A DNA stretch of 64,000 nt from Intestinibacter sp964449895 (GCA_964449895.1 CAYVBY010000005.1:86516-150515); one strand, 5' to 3'. Counted from the first letter of the stretch, positions 1-9,474 are shown. Notes: generated from the letters alone by a model not told the origin. A program made the numbers and translations.

Positions 1-1
1 A

Positions 2-982
2 CTTCCTCCTCCTATGGCTGGATTTATAGAATTTACACTTATGAGAACTAATGGGGATTTAGATCAAAAGTTATTATCTGAGCTTTATTATCAATATTTA
101 AATGTGGAAGAAGATTTTATAAAGGATTTATTTTTTTCGTCAGAGACTAAAATGGGAAGAGTTTTTGTCCAAGAAGAAGTTTTATCAAATGAAAATAAAG
201 TAGATATACTTGATTTCGAAAAAGCTACACATATAATTGAAACATCACAACATATAGCAGTTGGAACATGTTATTGCAGACATAAAATGAAGCATTTAGG
301 AAAATCATGTGATGCACCTATGGAGGTATGTTTAACTTTTGGCAATACAGCAAATTCGCTTATAAAAAATAATTATGCAAGGAGAATTGATGTTGTAGAA
401 TGCAAGGAATTACTACATAAAGCATATGAACATAATTTAGTTCAATGCGGAGAAAATGTCAGAGAAGAGGTATCTTTTATTTGTAATTGTTGTGGATGTT
501 GCTGTGATGGATTACTTGCGGCTAAAAAATTTGGACATATGCATCCAATTCAAACTACTGGATTTTATCCAGTTATAAATGATGAGTTTTGTGTAAAGTG
601 CGGAAAATGTGAAAAAATGTGTCCAATAGATGCTATAAGTTTAGTAAAAGACAATATGGGAAATAAGAAATTTGAAGTAGATTATGATGTATGCTTAGGA
701 TGTGGAGTATGTGCTAGGAATTGCAGTAAGGCAAGTATAATTTTAAAACGTAGAGAAGAAAAAATAATAACGCCATCTAGTTCTGTACATAGAGTAGTTC
801 TTCAAGCAATTGAAAAGGGAACTTTACTAGAATTGATATCAGAAACTGAAGCTTTTAAAAATCATAGAGTTATGGCATCAATATTTTCGGCGATTTTAAA
901 AATGTCTCCAGTAAAACAACTTTTAGCTAGAGATCAAGTCAAATCAATATATTTAGACAAACTTTTAAGTATAAAGAAATAA
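2..982 (+). CDS. 4Fe-4S dicluster ferredoxin-like protein (5' end outside window)
   Basis: Iron-sulfur protein, probably for electron transfer. Counting from the ATG at 14, two classical CxxCxxCxxxC(P) ferredoxin motifs lie at residues 193-203 and 227-237. Extra cysteine clusters sit at 86-99 and 158-164 (CNCCGCCC). The frame is open through base 2 and there is no SD before the ATG at 14, so the real start is very likely upstream of the window. No membrane segment is visible. The electron partner cannot be told from the sequence. The next gene is 66 bp away and not obviously related. Confidence 0.8.
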   Translation, partial: LPPPMAGFIEFTLMRTNGDLDQKLLSELYYQYLNVEEDFIKDLFFSSETKMGRVFVQEEVLSNENKVDILDFEKATHIIETSQHIAVGTCYCRHKMKHLGKSCDAPMEVCLTFGNTANSLIKNNYARRIDVVECKELLHKAYEHNLVQCGENVREEVSFICNCCGCCCDGLLAAKKFGHMHPIQTTGFYPVINDEFCVKCGKCEKMCPIDAISLVKDNMGNKKFEVDYDVCLGCGVCARNCSKASIILKRREEKIITPSSSVHRVVLQAIEKGTLLELISETEAFKNHRVMASIFSAILKMSPVKQLLARDQVKSIYLDKLLSIKK

Positions 983-1048
983 ATTATTATAATATATTGA
1001 AAAAATTTAAAATAGATATTTAAGAAATTTTTTTAGAGGTGATAATTT

Positions 1049-1936
1049 ATGAAAAAAGTAAAATTTATTTATAATCCAAATTCAGGAGAAAAAAAAATTA
1101 TAAATAAAATAGATAAAATTATAGAAGTATATCAAAGTTATGGATATATGGTTGTACCTTACAGACTTACGAAATCTCGTCCTAATGAAGATGCATTTTG
1201 TGATATAAAAGATAATTATGATCATATACTACTTTCAGGTGGAGATGGAACGCTTGATTTGCTTATTAATTTAATAAAAGATTTAAACATAGATATACCT
1301 GTAGGTATATTTCCTTCAGGAACTGCTAATGATTTTGCCAATGCAATAAAATATCCACATGATGTTGAAAAATGCATAAAACAAATTATAAATTCAAAAC
1401 CTAGATATATAGATATAGGAAAAATAAACGATAAATTTTTTATAAATGTAGCAAGTGCAGGAATGTTTACAGATGTTTCGCAAAAGATAAATCCTGAATT
1501 TAAAAATACAATAGGTAAGGTATCTTATTACTTAAAAGGTATAGAAGAAGCTTTAAACATGAGAAAATTTAATATTAAAGTTACTTCAGATGAAATTACC
1601 TATGATGGTGAAATGTATTTAATGCTTATTTTTAATGGGAAAACTGCAGGAAATATAAATCTTGCTTACAAAGCAGAGATAGATGATGGATATTTAGATG
1701 TTATAATAGTAAAGGCAATGCCAATACCTAAAACTCTTCCTCTTTTAATAAATATATTAAAGGGAGAGCATTTAGAAGGTTACAATGAAGATGAAATTTT
1801 ATTTTTCAAAACTAAGAAATTACATATAGATTGTAACGATGAACTTTCTACAGATATAGACGGGGAAAAAGGACCTAATTTCCCACTTGTAATAGAGTGT
1901 GTAGAAAAAGGAATACAACTTTTAGGATATGAATAA
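1049..1936 (+). CDS. Diacylglycerol/lipid kinase, YegS/BmrU family
   Basis: Predicted cytoplasmic lipid kinase of the DAGK catalytic family, phosphorylating diacylglycerol or a related lipid with ATP. The nucleotide-binding motif GGDGT is at residues 64-68 and the PSGTANDFA block at 89-97; both are diagnostic. Length (295 aa) is normal. The start is set by a GAGGTGAT SD 7 nt upstream of the ATG. It is a single gene ending in a terminator shared with the convergent glnS. The exact lipid substrate is not resolvable, since the family includes DgkB and unassigned members. Confidence 0.85.
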   Translation: MKKVKFIYNPNSGEKKIINKIDKIIEVYQSYGYMVVPYRLTKSRPNEDAFCDIKDNYDHILLSGGDGTLDLLINLIKDLNIDIPVGIFPSGTANDFANAIKYPHDVEKCIKQIINSKPRYIDIGKINDKFFINVASAGMFTDVSQKINPEFKNTIGKVSYYLKGIEEALNMRKFNIKVTSDEITYDGEMYLMLIFNGKTAGNINLAYKAEIDDGYLDVIIVKAMPIPKTLPLLINILKGEHLEGYNEDEILFFKTKKLHIDCNDELSTDIDGEKGPNFPLVIECVEKGIQLLGYE

Positions 1937-1960
1937 TGGATTAAAATTTAAATATGGATA

Positions 1961-2005
1961 AAAAAATAGCCACTTAAGAGTTTATTTTAAGTGGCTATTT
2001 TTTTA
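1961..2005. terminator. Bidirectional rho-independent terminator
   Basis: A 12-bp perfect stem (1966-1977 with 1987-1998) has an A-tract on the left and a T-tract on the right. It therefore works in both directions for the convergent lipid kinase and glnS genes. Confidence 0.9.
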
Positions 2006-3673
2006 TTATTTACTTTCTAATTTGAATGAGCTTTTTAATGGTACTATTCTATTGAATACTAATTTTTCATCAGTAGTGTATTTAGTATCAACACTGAAAA
2101 ATCCATTTCTTACAAATTGGAATTTATCAAGTGGTTTAGCATCTTTTATTTGAGTTGGTTCAATATAACCTTGTAATATCTCTAGTGAATTAGGATTTAT
2201 TTGTTCTAAGAAATGTTTCCCTTCATTTTCTGGGTCATCATCTAATATTAATGGTTCAAATAATCTAAATTCACAAGGAACAGCATCTTTTGCATCTACC
2301 CAATGAACAGTTCCTTTAACTTTTCTTCCTGTAAATCCAGAACCACTCTTAGTTTCAGGATCGTAAGTTCCATGGATTTCAACTATTTCACCGTTTTCGT
2401 CTTTTACAAAGTCTGTACATTTAACAAAATATGCACCTTTAAGTCTTACTTCGTTTCCAACGAAGAAACGTCTATATTTTTTAACTGGTTCTTCCATAAA
2501 GTCATCTCTTTCTATGTAAAGTTCTCTACTAAATGGAACCATTCTTGTACCAGCTTCTTCATTTTTAGCTATATTTTCAATTTCTAGCATTTCAGTTTGA
2601 CCTTCTGGATAGTTAGTTATAACTAATTTTAAAGGTTTAAGCACAGCCATAGCAAGAGGAGCTTTTGGTTGTAAATCTTCTCTTAAGAAGTGGTCTAAAA
2701 GTCTAGAGTCAACTTTAGAATCAGCTTTAGCAACACCTATTTCGTTGCAAAATGCTCTTATAGATTCTGGAGTAAAGCCTCTACGTCTAACACCTGATAT
2801 AGTAGGCATACGAGGGTCATCCCATCCATCAGTTATACCTTCGTCAACTAATTGTTTTAATTTTCTTTTACTCATAACAGTATTTGTTAAATTAAGTCTA
2901 GCAAACTCAATTTGTCTTGGAACACTTTCCATTTCACATTCTCTAACAACCCAATCATAAAGTGGTCTTTGGTCTTCAAATTCTAGAGTACATATAGAGT
3001 GAGTTATTCCTTCTATAGCATCTTCAAGTGGATGAGCGAAAGAATACATTGGATATATACACCATTTGTCACCTGTGTTGTGGTGAGTATTATGAGAAAT
3101 TCTGTATATAACTGGGTCTCTAAAGTTTACATTAGGAGACGACATGTCTATTTTAGCTCTTAAAACTTTTTCTCCGTCTTTAAATTCACCATTTTTCATT
3201 CTTTCAAATAAATCTAAGTTTTCTTCTACTGATCTATTTCTGTATGGACTTTCTTTACCTGGTTCAGTTAAAGTACCACGAGTTTCTCTGATTTCTTCTT
3301 GAGATAAATCACATACATAAGCTTTACCTTTTTTTATTAAGATAATAGCTCTTTTGTACATTTCATCGAAATAATTAGATGCAAAAAATAGATTATTCCA
3401 GTTAAATCCTAACCATTGAACATCTTTTTTTATTGAATTTACATATTCATCATCTTCTTTAAGTGGATTAGTATCATCAAATCTCATATTTACTTTTCCT
3501 TTAAATTCTTCAGCTAATCCAAAGTTTAAGCAAATTGATTTAGCATGACCTATATGTAGATATCCGTTTGGTTCTGGTGGAAAACGAGTTACTATAGTAT
3601 CGTGTTTTCCAGATGCCAAATCATCTTTAATTATGTTTTTTATAAAGTTAGTACGACTATTTTCGATTGACAT
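2006..3673 (-). CDS. glnS: Glutaminyl-tRNA synthetase
   Basis: Class I aminoacyl-tRNA synthetase charging tRNA-Gln directly with glutamine. It has the PPEPNGYLHIGH signature (HIGH at residues 40-43) and a KMSKS-type VMSKRK near residue 268, followed by the C-terminal anticodon-binding beta-barrels. Length (555 aa) matches bacterial GlnRS. The start is supported by a GAGAGG SD. Many Firmicutes lack GlnRS and use GatCAB amidation; its presence fits Peptostreptococcaceae. It is monocistronic on the minus strand. Confidence 0.97.
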   Translation of the reverse strand: MSIENSRTNFIKNIIKDDLASGKHDTIVTRFPPEPNGYLHIGHAKSICLNFGLAEEFKGKVNMRFDDTNPLKEDDEYVNSIKKDVQWLGFNWNNLFFASNYFDEMYKRAIILIKKGKAYVCDLSQEEIRETRGTLTEPGKESPYRNRSVEENLDLFERMKNGEFKDGEKVLRAKIDMSSPNVNFRDPVIYRISHNTHHNTGDKWCIYPMYSFAHPLEDAIEGITHSICTLEFEDQRPLYDWVVRECEMESVPRQIEFARLNLTNTVMSKRKLKQLVDEGITDGWDDPRMPTISGVRRRGFTPESIRAFCNEIGVAKADSKVDSRLLDHFLREDLQPKAPLAMAVLKPLKLVITNYPEGQTEMLEIENIAKNEEAGTRMVPFSRELYIERDDFMEEPVKKYRRFFVGNEVRLKGAYFVKCTDFVKDENGEIVEIHGTYDPETKSGSGFTGRKVKGTVHWVDAKDAVPCEFRLFEPLILDDDPENEGKHFLEQINPNSLEILQGYIEPTQIKDAKPLDKFQFVRNGFFSVDTKYTTDEKLVFNRIVPLKSSFKLESK

Positions 3674-4013
3674 AAATATTACCTCTCAATTTATTTTATT
3701 TTTACTATGTATAAGTTTATTATAATTCATATTAATAATTTTAATTCAATATTAGAAAAAAATAAAGTGTATTTAATTAAATTAAGTAAAATAAAGCATC
3801 AAATGAATTTATAATATATATTATCTAAAAATTGTTTAAAAAATTATATTTTTGTCAAAACAATTAATATAATAGATATTATTTAAATACTAATTTTTAT
3901 TATTATAATGTATAATTATAATATATAATTTTTTAAATTAAAACTTAATATGATATATTATCTGTCATAGTATATCATAAATTAAAAAAAAGTAAAATTT
4001 ATAAGGAGGAAAA
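3674..4013. other. AT-rich intergenic region between divergent glnS and a membrane-protein gene
   Basis: No gene is seen. For glnS, a possible minus-strand -10 (TATAAT) lies at 3719-3724 with a poor -35 at 3744-3749 (19-nt spacer). Several TATAAT-like hexamers occur on the + strand without a convincing -35. An imperfect palindrome at 3950-3978 is listed separately. Confidence 0.4.
3950..3978. promoter_or_regulatory. Imperfect palindrome, possible operator
   Basis: Arms 3950-3960 (ATGATATATTA) and 3968-3978 pair with one mismatch around a 7-nt centre, 36 nt before the start of the membrane-protein gene. No T-tract follows, so an operator is more likely than a terminator. The regulator is unknown. 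Confidence 0.3.
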
Positions 4014-5705
4014 ATGAAGAAATATTTAAAATGTTATGGTATTGCATTTATTATAGTGGCTATATATGCATTTGTTAAATTGCCAGTTCTTAGACTTGAT
4101 TTTACATCTGGTTTTACAACTGCAATATTATTTTTCTTTTTAGCTGGTATAATCGATATGATGTTTGATAGAGGTGATAAAACTTCTAAATTAGCTAAAA
4201 ACAATTTTACAATAGCTGCAATTTTATTAGTTGTAATTGTAGTTGTCCCATTTATTATAAGTACTCCAATACTTCATGCATCATCATATAAAAATTTAAT
4301 TGGTGAAGTTTCTGAAAGTGAATTTACAGAAGATGTAAGTCCTGTAAATGTAAATGATATACGTATAGTAGATGCAGATATGGCTATGAAATTAGGAGAA
4401 AAAAAAATAGGTGAAATACCAGCTATAGGTAGTGTATCACAACTTGGAGAATTTCATATCCAAAGTGTAAATGAAGAACTTTATTGGGTAGCTCCGTTAG
4501 TTCATAGAGATATTATAAAATGGATTACTAATTTAGATGGTACAGATGGATATGTTATGGTTTCTGCAACAGATCCACAAGATGTAAGACTTGTTCAAAG
4601 TTTAGATGGAAAACAAATAAAAATAAAATACCAACCACAAGCATATCTTCTACAAGATTTACATAGATATCTTTATATAAATGGTATTGTAAATTACGGT
4701 ATGACGGAGTTTTCTCTTGAAGTAAATGATGAAGGTAGACCGTTTTGGGTTGTAACTTTATATGAAAATAAAATAGGATTTTCAGGAGCAGATGCTGTAG
4801 GTGTAGTAATTTTAGATGCTCAAACAGGTGAATTAAAAAAATACGATATAGAAAATACTCCTAAATGGGTAGATAGAATACAACCAGAAGATATAATAGT
4901 AAATCAAATAACTGATTGGGGATTATATGTAAAAGGATTTATAAACTCTGTACTTAGTGAAGAAGGCGTATTAGTACCTACAGAAGGAATTTCTTTAGTT
5001 TATGGTAATGATAATAAATCTTATTGGTATACAGGAATAACATCTTCAGGTGGAGATGAATCTACAGTAGGATTTATGTTGATAGATTCTAGAACAAAAG
5101 AAGCAAAACTTTATATGCAAACTGGTGCTACAGAAGTTGCAGCTATGACTTCTGCTGAAGGTAAGGTTCAAGAGAAAAATTACGAAGCTACATTCCCTGT
5201 AATGTATAATATTTACGGAACACCAACTTATGTTTGTTCTTTAAAGGATAAAGCAGGTCTTGTAAAAAGTGTTGCATTTATTTCTGTAGAAGATTATAGT
5301 GTGTTAGCTGTTGGAGATAACAAAAAAGAAGCTTTAGCTAATTATAAAGAAGTGCTTGAATCAGAAGGTGAAGATATAAAATTTGAAACAGATATAGATG
5401 AGATTGAATTATCTGGAATTATAGATAGAATAAATTCAGATGTTCAAAATGGAACAACTACATATTATTTTACTCTGAAAAATAACCAACAATTTATGTT
5501 TAAAGGAACATCTAAAATATCTAATAAGATTCCTTTAACAAAATCAGGAGATAGTGTTTTAATTACATATACTAAAACAGACAGCAGTACAATTAATGTA
5601 AGTAAGTTTGAAAATTTAAGTCTTTTAAATTCTAAATCAACAAATAATAAAGATACTTCATCAGAAAACAAAGAAAATAAAGATGAAAAAGAAGATAAAA
5701 ATTAG
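4014..5705 (+). CDS. Membrane protein with large extracytoplasmic domain
   Basis: Function not recognised. The N-terminus has three hydrophobic helices (about residues 5-25, 33-48 and 66-84), followed by about 450 residues predicted outside the membrane. Two internal units resemble each other (around 255-290 and 340-375): each has a G(V/F)xxIDxxT/RxExKxY pattern reminiscent of PepSY-like modules, though this is only a resemblance. Residues 455-530 look like a small beta-barrel, and the tail is a low-complexity Lys/Glu/Asn stretch. The start follows AAGGAGG. It stands alone between a palindrome and a terminator. Confidence 0.75.
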   Translation: MKKYLKCYGIAFIIVAIYAFVKLPVLRLDFTSGFTTAILFFFLAGIIDMMFDRGDKTSKLAKNNFTIAAILLVVIVVVPFIISTPILHASSYKNLIGEVSESEFTEDVSPVNVNDIRIVDADMAMKLGEKKIGEIPAIGSVSQLGEFHIQSVNEELYWVAPLVHRDIIKWITNLDGTDGYVMVSATDPQDVRLVQSLDGKQIKIKYQPQAYLLQDLHRYLYINGIVNYGMTEFSLEVNDEGRPFWVVTLYENKIGFSGADAVGVVILDAQTGELKKYDIENTPKWVDRIQPEDIIVNQITDWGLYVKGFINSVLSEEGVLVPTEGISLVYGNDNKSYWYTGITSSGGDESTVGFMLIDSRTKEAKLYMQTGATEVAAMTSAEGKVQEKNYEATFPVMYNIYGTPTYVCSLKDKAGLVKSVAFISVEDYSVLAVGDNKKEALANYKEVLESEGEDIKFETDIDEIELSGIIDRINSDVQNGTTTYYFTLKNNQQFMFKGTSKISNKIPLTKSGDSVLITYTKTDSSTINVSKFENLSLLNSKSTNNKDTSSENKENKDEKEDKN

Positions 5706-5715
5706 CAAATATATG

Positions 5716-5747
5716 AAAGTGAACTCATTTGAGTTCACTTTTTTATA
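5716..5747 (+). terminator. Rho-independent terminator
   Basis: A perfect 12-bp stem (5716-5727 with 5730-5741) and T-run end the membrane-protein transcript. Confidence 0.9.
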
Positions 5748-5799
5748 TTTTAATTAATATAATATATTAAATTATACTAAATCCTATGGAGAGATTGAT

Positions 5800-6414
5800 A
5801 TGACAATACTTGAGAGAGAATTACTTTTTATAATTAGTAGGCTTAGATGTTTAACAGAAAATCAAGTAAATAGACTTTATAATAGAAAAAAAGACTCAAA
5901 AAAAAAGGCACTTAAAAGGACTCTTAGAAGAATGTGTAATGATTATATACTAGTTAAATTTCCATGTAATATAAATTACAGGGGATATAGAGATAATTCT
6001 TATGTTTACTATATAAGTGGAAGTGAATTTTATAAAGGAGAAGAATTAGTTAAGGCTTTAATAGCTTCTGATATTGTGGTTAAGATGAAGCTTTGCAATT
6101 TTGAAATAGTTAGATTTTATAGAAATATAAATATAGGAGATGATAAATATTATCTATATTTAGAATATATAAATCCTGTTGAAAATAAGATAAAGCAATT
6201 ACTTGTTGATATAGAATTAGAAAATAAAATAGATTTTTCAAAATATCAAGATTTAGAGATAAATATGAGAAAATCTACAATTCCATTTTTTATGAAGCCA
6301 AATATACTAATTGTTGCGAATAATATAAAAGAGTATAATTGTTTAGAAAATATAAACAATAAAAATATTTTCTTAACAGATACTTCATTAAACTCAATAC
6401 TGAAGTATTTATAA
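5800..6414 (+). CDS. Winged-helix-like protein, possibly replication-relaxation-like
   Basis: Unassigned 204-aa cytoplasmic protein. The first 60 residues look like a winged helix (LTENQVNRLY, then a Lys/Arg-rich helix and an RRMCNDYIL turn), which would suggest DNA binding. The remainder is mixed alpha/beta with no catalytic motif. The layout resembles plasmid replication-relaxation/MobC-like proteins, but this is a weak resemblance. Start by GGAGAG SD. Single gene; the following region is the first lysC leader. No mobile-element genes lie nearby. Confidence 0.6.
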   Translation: MTILERELLFIISRLRCLTENQVNRLYNRKKDSKKKALKRTLRRMCNDYILVKFPCNINYRGYRDNSYVYYISGSEFYKGEELVKALIASDIVVKMKLCNFEIVRFYRNINIGDDKYYLYLEYINPVENKIKQLLVDIELENKIDFSKYQDLEINMRKSTIPFFMKPNILIVANNIKEYNCLENINNKNIFLTDTSLNSILKYL

Positions 6415-6445
6415 TAAAAAATATTTTTATATTTTAAAAAAATCA

Positions 6446-6475
6446 TTGAATAATACTTTTAAAATAATATATAAT
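6446..6475 (+). promoter_or_regulatory. Promoter of first lysC unit
   Basis: TTGAAT, 18-nt spacer, TATAAT. The same layout and much of the same sequence recur before the second lysC (7934-7963), showing that promoters were duplicated along with the genes. Confidence 0.6.
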
Positions 6476-6481
6476 ATAATT

Positions 6482-6621
6482 AAATTAAAAAGTTCAATTA
6501 AGAAAGTTTAAGATATAGTATTATAAAAAGATGAATTAAATTCGAAGTTATAAATTCTATGAGATATAAGAAGATTATCTATAAAATATCACTTCGTTTA
6601 TAATAAGCTATAAGGTTTATG
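6482..6621 (+). promoter_or_regulatory. Decayed lysine riboswitch (L-box relic)
   Basis: This leader aligns with the intact L-box before the second lysC. Shared pieces are the CGAAGTTATAAATT segment, a TATCACTTCG block corresponding to the intact GGCTGTCACTTTA, the AAGCTATAAGGTTTA closing strand and the terminator. It is about 75 nt shorter, has lost the AGAGGTGC core, and GCCGAAG has become TTCGAAG. Lysine binding is therefore unlikely. Confidence 0.6.
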
Positions 6622-6651
6622 ACGCCCAAAGTATATAATTTGGGCGTTTTT
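6622..6651 (+). terminator. Leader terminator of first lysC
   Basis: Stem 6622-6630 with 6639-6647 plus T-run. It is nearly identical to the riboswitch terminator at 8185-8214 and lies just upstream of lysC, so it is a leader attenuator rather than an end-of-gene terminator. Confidence 0.8.
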
Positions 6652-6685
6652 AAATTCTTAAATGTTAATTTAAGGAGGTATATTA

Positions 6686-7885
6686 ATGAATAGTAGTATA
6701 ATAGTGCAAAAGTATGGAGGAAGTTCAGTTGCAACTATAGATAAAATAAAAAAAATAGCAAAACATTTGATTGAAAGAAAAAAAATAAATCCTAAAATAG
6801 TTGTAGTAGTATCTGCTATGGGAGATACTACAGATAATTATATAAGTCTTGCAAATGAAGTTACTAATACACCAGACAAAAGGGAATTAGATGTTTTAAT
6901 GTCAACAGGAGAGATGATATCAGCTTCTCTTTTAGCTATGAGTTTAAATTCCTTAGGATGTCCTGCAATAAGTTATAATGCGTATCAATTAGATATAAAA
7001 ACAAGTGGAACTCATGGGAAGTCTTTAATAGATGATATAAATATAAAAAAAATAGAAGATAGTTTAAATGAGGGTAAAATAGTAGTAGTTACTGGTTTTC
7101 AAGGGTTAGATGATAGAGGAGATATAACTACCTTAGGTAGAGGTGGCTCAGATACTTCTGCAGTTGCTTTAGCTGTAAAACTAAATGGTAAATGTGAGAT
7201 ATATACAGATGTAGATGGAATTTATTTTACAGACCCAAGAAAATATAAAGAAGCTAAAAAATTAGGAGAAATAGAGTATGCAGAAATGCTAGAACTTGCA
7301 AGTTTAGGAGCGCAAGTAATGCATTCAAGAAGTATAGAACTTGCTCAAAAGTACAAAATAGAACTATACGTCGGTTTGTCATGTAGTGATATAGAAGGAA
7401 CATATATAAGGAGTATGAAAAATATGAAATTAGAAGATAAAATAATAACAGGCCTTGCAATAAGTGATCAAGATGTTTTAATAACTATAGATATAGATGA
7501 AAATAAAGTAATGAATTTATTTGAAGATATAGCAAATGAAAATATAATTATGGATATGATAAATCAAGCTTATATAAAAGAAAATAAAATAAATGTATCA
7601 TTTACAATTTGTAAAGAGGATTTATCTTACATAAAAACTATAATTGAAAAATATGTACCTCAAAATACTATTTCAATAGATGAGAATATAACTAAATTAT
7701 CTTTAGTAGGTTCTGGTATGAAAAACACTAGTGGTGTAGTATCAAAAATATTTAATATATTAAATCAAAATAAAATCAAAATAAAATCAATAACTACATC
7801 AGAAATAAGAATTACTTGTGCTATAAGTACAAATGATAAATATTTAGCTATAAATGAAATAGCAAAAGAATTTAATGTACAATAA
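6686..7885 (+). CDS. lysC: Aspartate kinase, upstream copy
   Basis: Phosphorylates aspartate, the first step to lysine, threonine, methionine and diaminopimelate. It has the QKYGGSSVAT amino-acid-kinase start and TLGRGGSDTSAVALA substrate loop, then two C-terminal ACT-type domains (about 255-399). At 399 aa it is full length; SD AAGGAGG. It is a tandem paralogue of the gene at 8247. The kinase domains are almost identical but the ACT domains differ clearly (for example around residues 290-330), so feedback control has probably diverged. Its leader is a decayed riboswitch. Confidence 0.93.
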   Translation: MNSSIIVQKYGGSSVATIDKIKKIAKHLIERKKINPKIVVVVSAMGDTTDNYISLANEVTNTPDKRELDVLMSTGEMISASLLAMSLNSLGCPAISYNAYQLDIKTSGTHGKSLIDDINIKKIEDSLNEGKIVVVTGFQGLDDRGDITTLGRGGSDTSAVALAVKLNGKCEIYTDVDGIYFTDPRKYKEAKKLGEIEYAEMLELASLGAQVMHSRSIELAQKYKIELYVGLSCSDIEGTYIRSMKNMKLEDKIITGLAISDQDVLITIDIDENKVMNLFEDIANENIIMDMINQAYIKENKINVSFTICKEDLSYIKTIIEKYVPQNTISIDENITKLSLVGSGMKNTSGVVSKIFNILNQNKIKIKSITTSEIRITCAISTNDKYLAINEIAKEFNVQ

Positions 7886-7933
7886 TATGATTATAGTAAA
7901 AATACAAATTTTTATAATATCAAACAAATTTTA

Positions 7934-7963
7934 TTAAATAATAGTTGCAAAATAATATATAAT
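7934..7963 (+). promoter_or_regulatory. Promoter of second lysC-lysA unit
   Basis: TTAAAT, 18-nt spacer, TATAAT, homologous to 6446-6475. It starts about 35 nt upstream of the riboswitch core. Confidence 0.55.
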
Positions 7964-7989
7964 GTGATTAAATTATATTAATAATTTAA

Positions 7990-8184
7990 TTATTAAAGCC
8001 TAGGGTAGAGGTGCTTTAAATTAAGAGTATTTATAGGGAGCTGGTAAGTTTTGATCTATAAAGAAAGGAATTAAAGCCGAAGTTATAAATTTGACGGAGT
8101 TTATAGCTGGACTTATACATAATATGTATAAGGCTGTCACTTTATTTGTGATGAGCTACAAGGTTTACTTTGTTTGATATTTTA
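7990..8184 (+). promoter_or_regulatory. Lysine riboswitch (L-box) aptamer
   Basis: Characteristic L-box elements appear in order: GTAGAGGTGC (8005-8014), AAGAGTA, AGAAAGGAATTAAAGCCGAAG, AGCTGG, GGCTGTCAC (8132-8140), and GATGAGCTACAAGG closing P1. A terminator follows directly. Lysine binding should favour termination before lysC-lysA. This uses the established L-box family model; the fold was not computed. Confidence 0.92.
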
Positions 8185-8214
8185 ACGCCCAAAGTATACC
8201 TTTGGGCGTTTTTA
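8185..8214 (+). terminator. Riboswitch-controlled terminator
   Basis: Stem 8185-8193 with 8201-8209 and T-run, the expression platform of the L-box upstream of lysC. Confidence 0.9.
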
Positions 8215-8246
8215 AATACCTAAGCTAATTTAAGGGGGACTAATTA

Positions 8247-9440
8247 ATGAATGGTATAATAGTACAAAAGTACGGTGGAAGTTCAGTTGCCACTACAGAA
8301 AAAATTGAAAAAATAGCAAAACATTTAATTGAAAGAAAAAAAACAGATTCTAAAATAGTTGTAGTAGTTTCTGCTATGGGAGATACTACAGATGATTATA
8401 TAAGTCTTGCAAATGCAATTACTGATACTCCAGATAAGAGGGAATTAGATGTTTTAATGTCAACAGGAGAGATGATATCGGCTTCTCTTTTAGCTATGAG
8501 TTTAAATTCTCTAGGATGTCCTGCAATAAGTTACAATGCATATCAATTAGAGATACAAACAAGTGGAGCTCATGGGAAGTCTTTAATAGATGATATAAAT
8601 ATAAAAAAAATAGAAGACAGTTTAAATGAAGGTAAAATAGTAGTAGTTACTGGTTTTCAAGGTTTAGATAATAGAGGCGATATAACTACTTTAGGTAGAG
8701 GTGGCTCAGATACTTCTGCAGTTGCTTTAGCTGTAAAACTAAATGGTAAATGTGAGATATATACAGATGTAGATGGAATTTATTTTACAGACCCAAGAAA
8801 ATATAAAGAAGCTAAAAAATTAGGAGAAATAGAGTATGCAGAAATGCTAGAACTTGCAAGTTTAGGAGCGCAAGTAATGCATTCAAGAAGTATAGAACTT
8901 GCTCAAAAGTATCAAATAGAATTATATGTAGGGTTATCATGTAGTGATATAGAAGGAACATATATAAGGGGGATAAAAAATATGAAATTAGAAGATAAAG
9001 TAATAACAGGTCTTGCAACAAGTGATGAAGATGTTGCTATAACTATAGATATAGATGAAAATAAAGTAATAGAATTATTTGAAAGTATAGCAAATGAAAA
9101 TGTAAGTATGGATATGATAAGTCAAACTTCTCCAAGAAATGGGAAAATAAGTGTATCATTTACAATTCCTAAGGAAGAGTTAGAACTTGGAAAATCTATA
9201 GTTGCAAAATATGTACCAGATAGTGAAACTTTAATAGATGAAAATATAACAAAATTATCTTTAGTAGGTTTAGGTATGAAAAATACTAGTGGTGTAGCAT
9301 CAAAAGTATTTAGTATATTAAATAAAAATGGAATAAAAATAAAATTAATAACTACATCAGAAATAAGAATTACTTGTGCTATAAGTACAAATGATAAAGA
9401 TTTAGCTGTAAATGAAATAGCAAAAGAATTTAATGTATAA
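8247..9440 (+). CDS. lysC: Aspartate kinase, lysine-riboswitch-controlled copy
   Basis: Second aspartokinase (397 aa), with the same domain order as the upstream copy: kinase domain (YGGSSVAT near residue 8, GRGGSDTSAVA about 150), then two ACT domains. It shares an uninterrupted 221-bp identical stretch with the first copy, including third codon positions, while the ACT half differs. SD AAGGGGG. The intact L-box upstream and lysA 34 bp downstream point to this copy as the one dedicated to lysine/DAP supply. Confidence 0.94.
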   Translation: MNGIIVQKYGGSSVATTEKIEKIAKHLIERKKTDSKIVVVVSAMGDTTDDYISLANAITDTPDKRELDVLMSTGEMISASLLAMSLNSLGCPAISYNAYQLEIQTSGAHGKSLIDDINIKKIEDSLNEGKIVVVTGFQGLDNRGDITTLGRGGSDTSAVALAVKLNGKCEIYTDVDGIYFTDPRKYKEAKKLGEIEYAEMLELASLGAQVMHSRSIELAQKYQIELYVGLSCSDIEGTYIRGIKNMKLEDKVITGLATSDEDVAITIDIDENKVIELFESIANENVSMDMISQTSPRNGKISVSFTIPKEELELGKSIVAKYVPDSETLIDENITKLSLVGLGMKNTSGVASKVFSILNKNGIKIKLITTSEIRITCAISTNDKDLAVNEIAKEFNV

Positions 9441-9474
9441 TATAAAAATAATATTGAGATTTTAGGGGGCTAAT

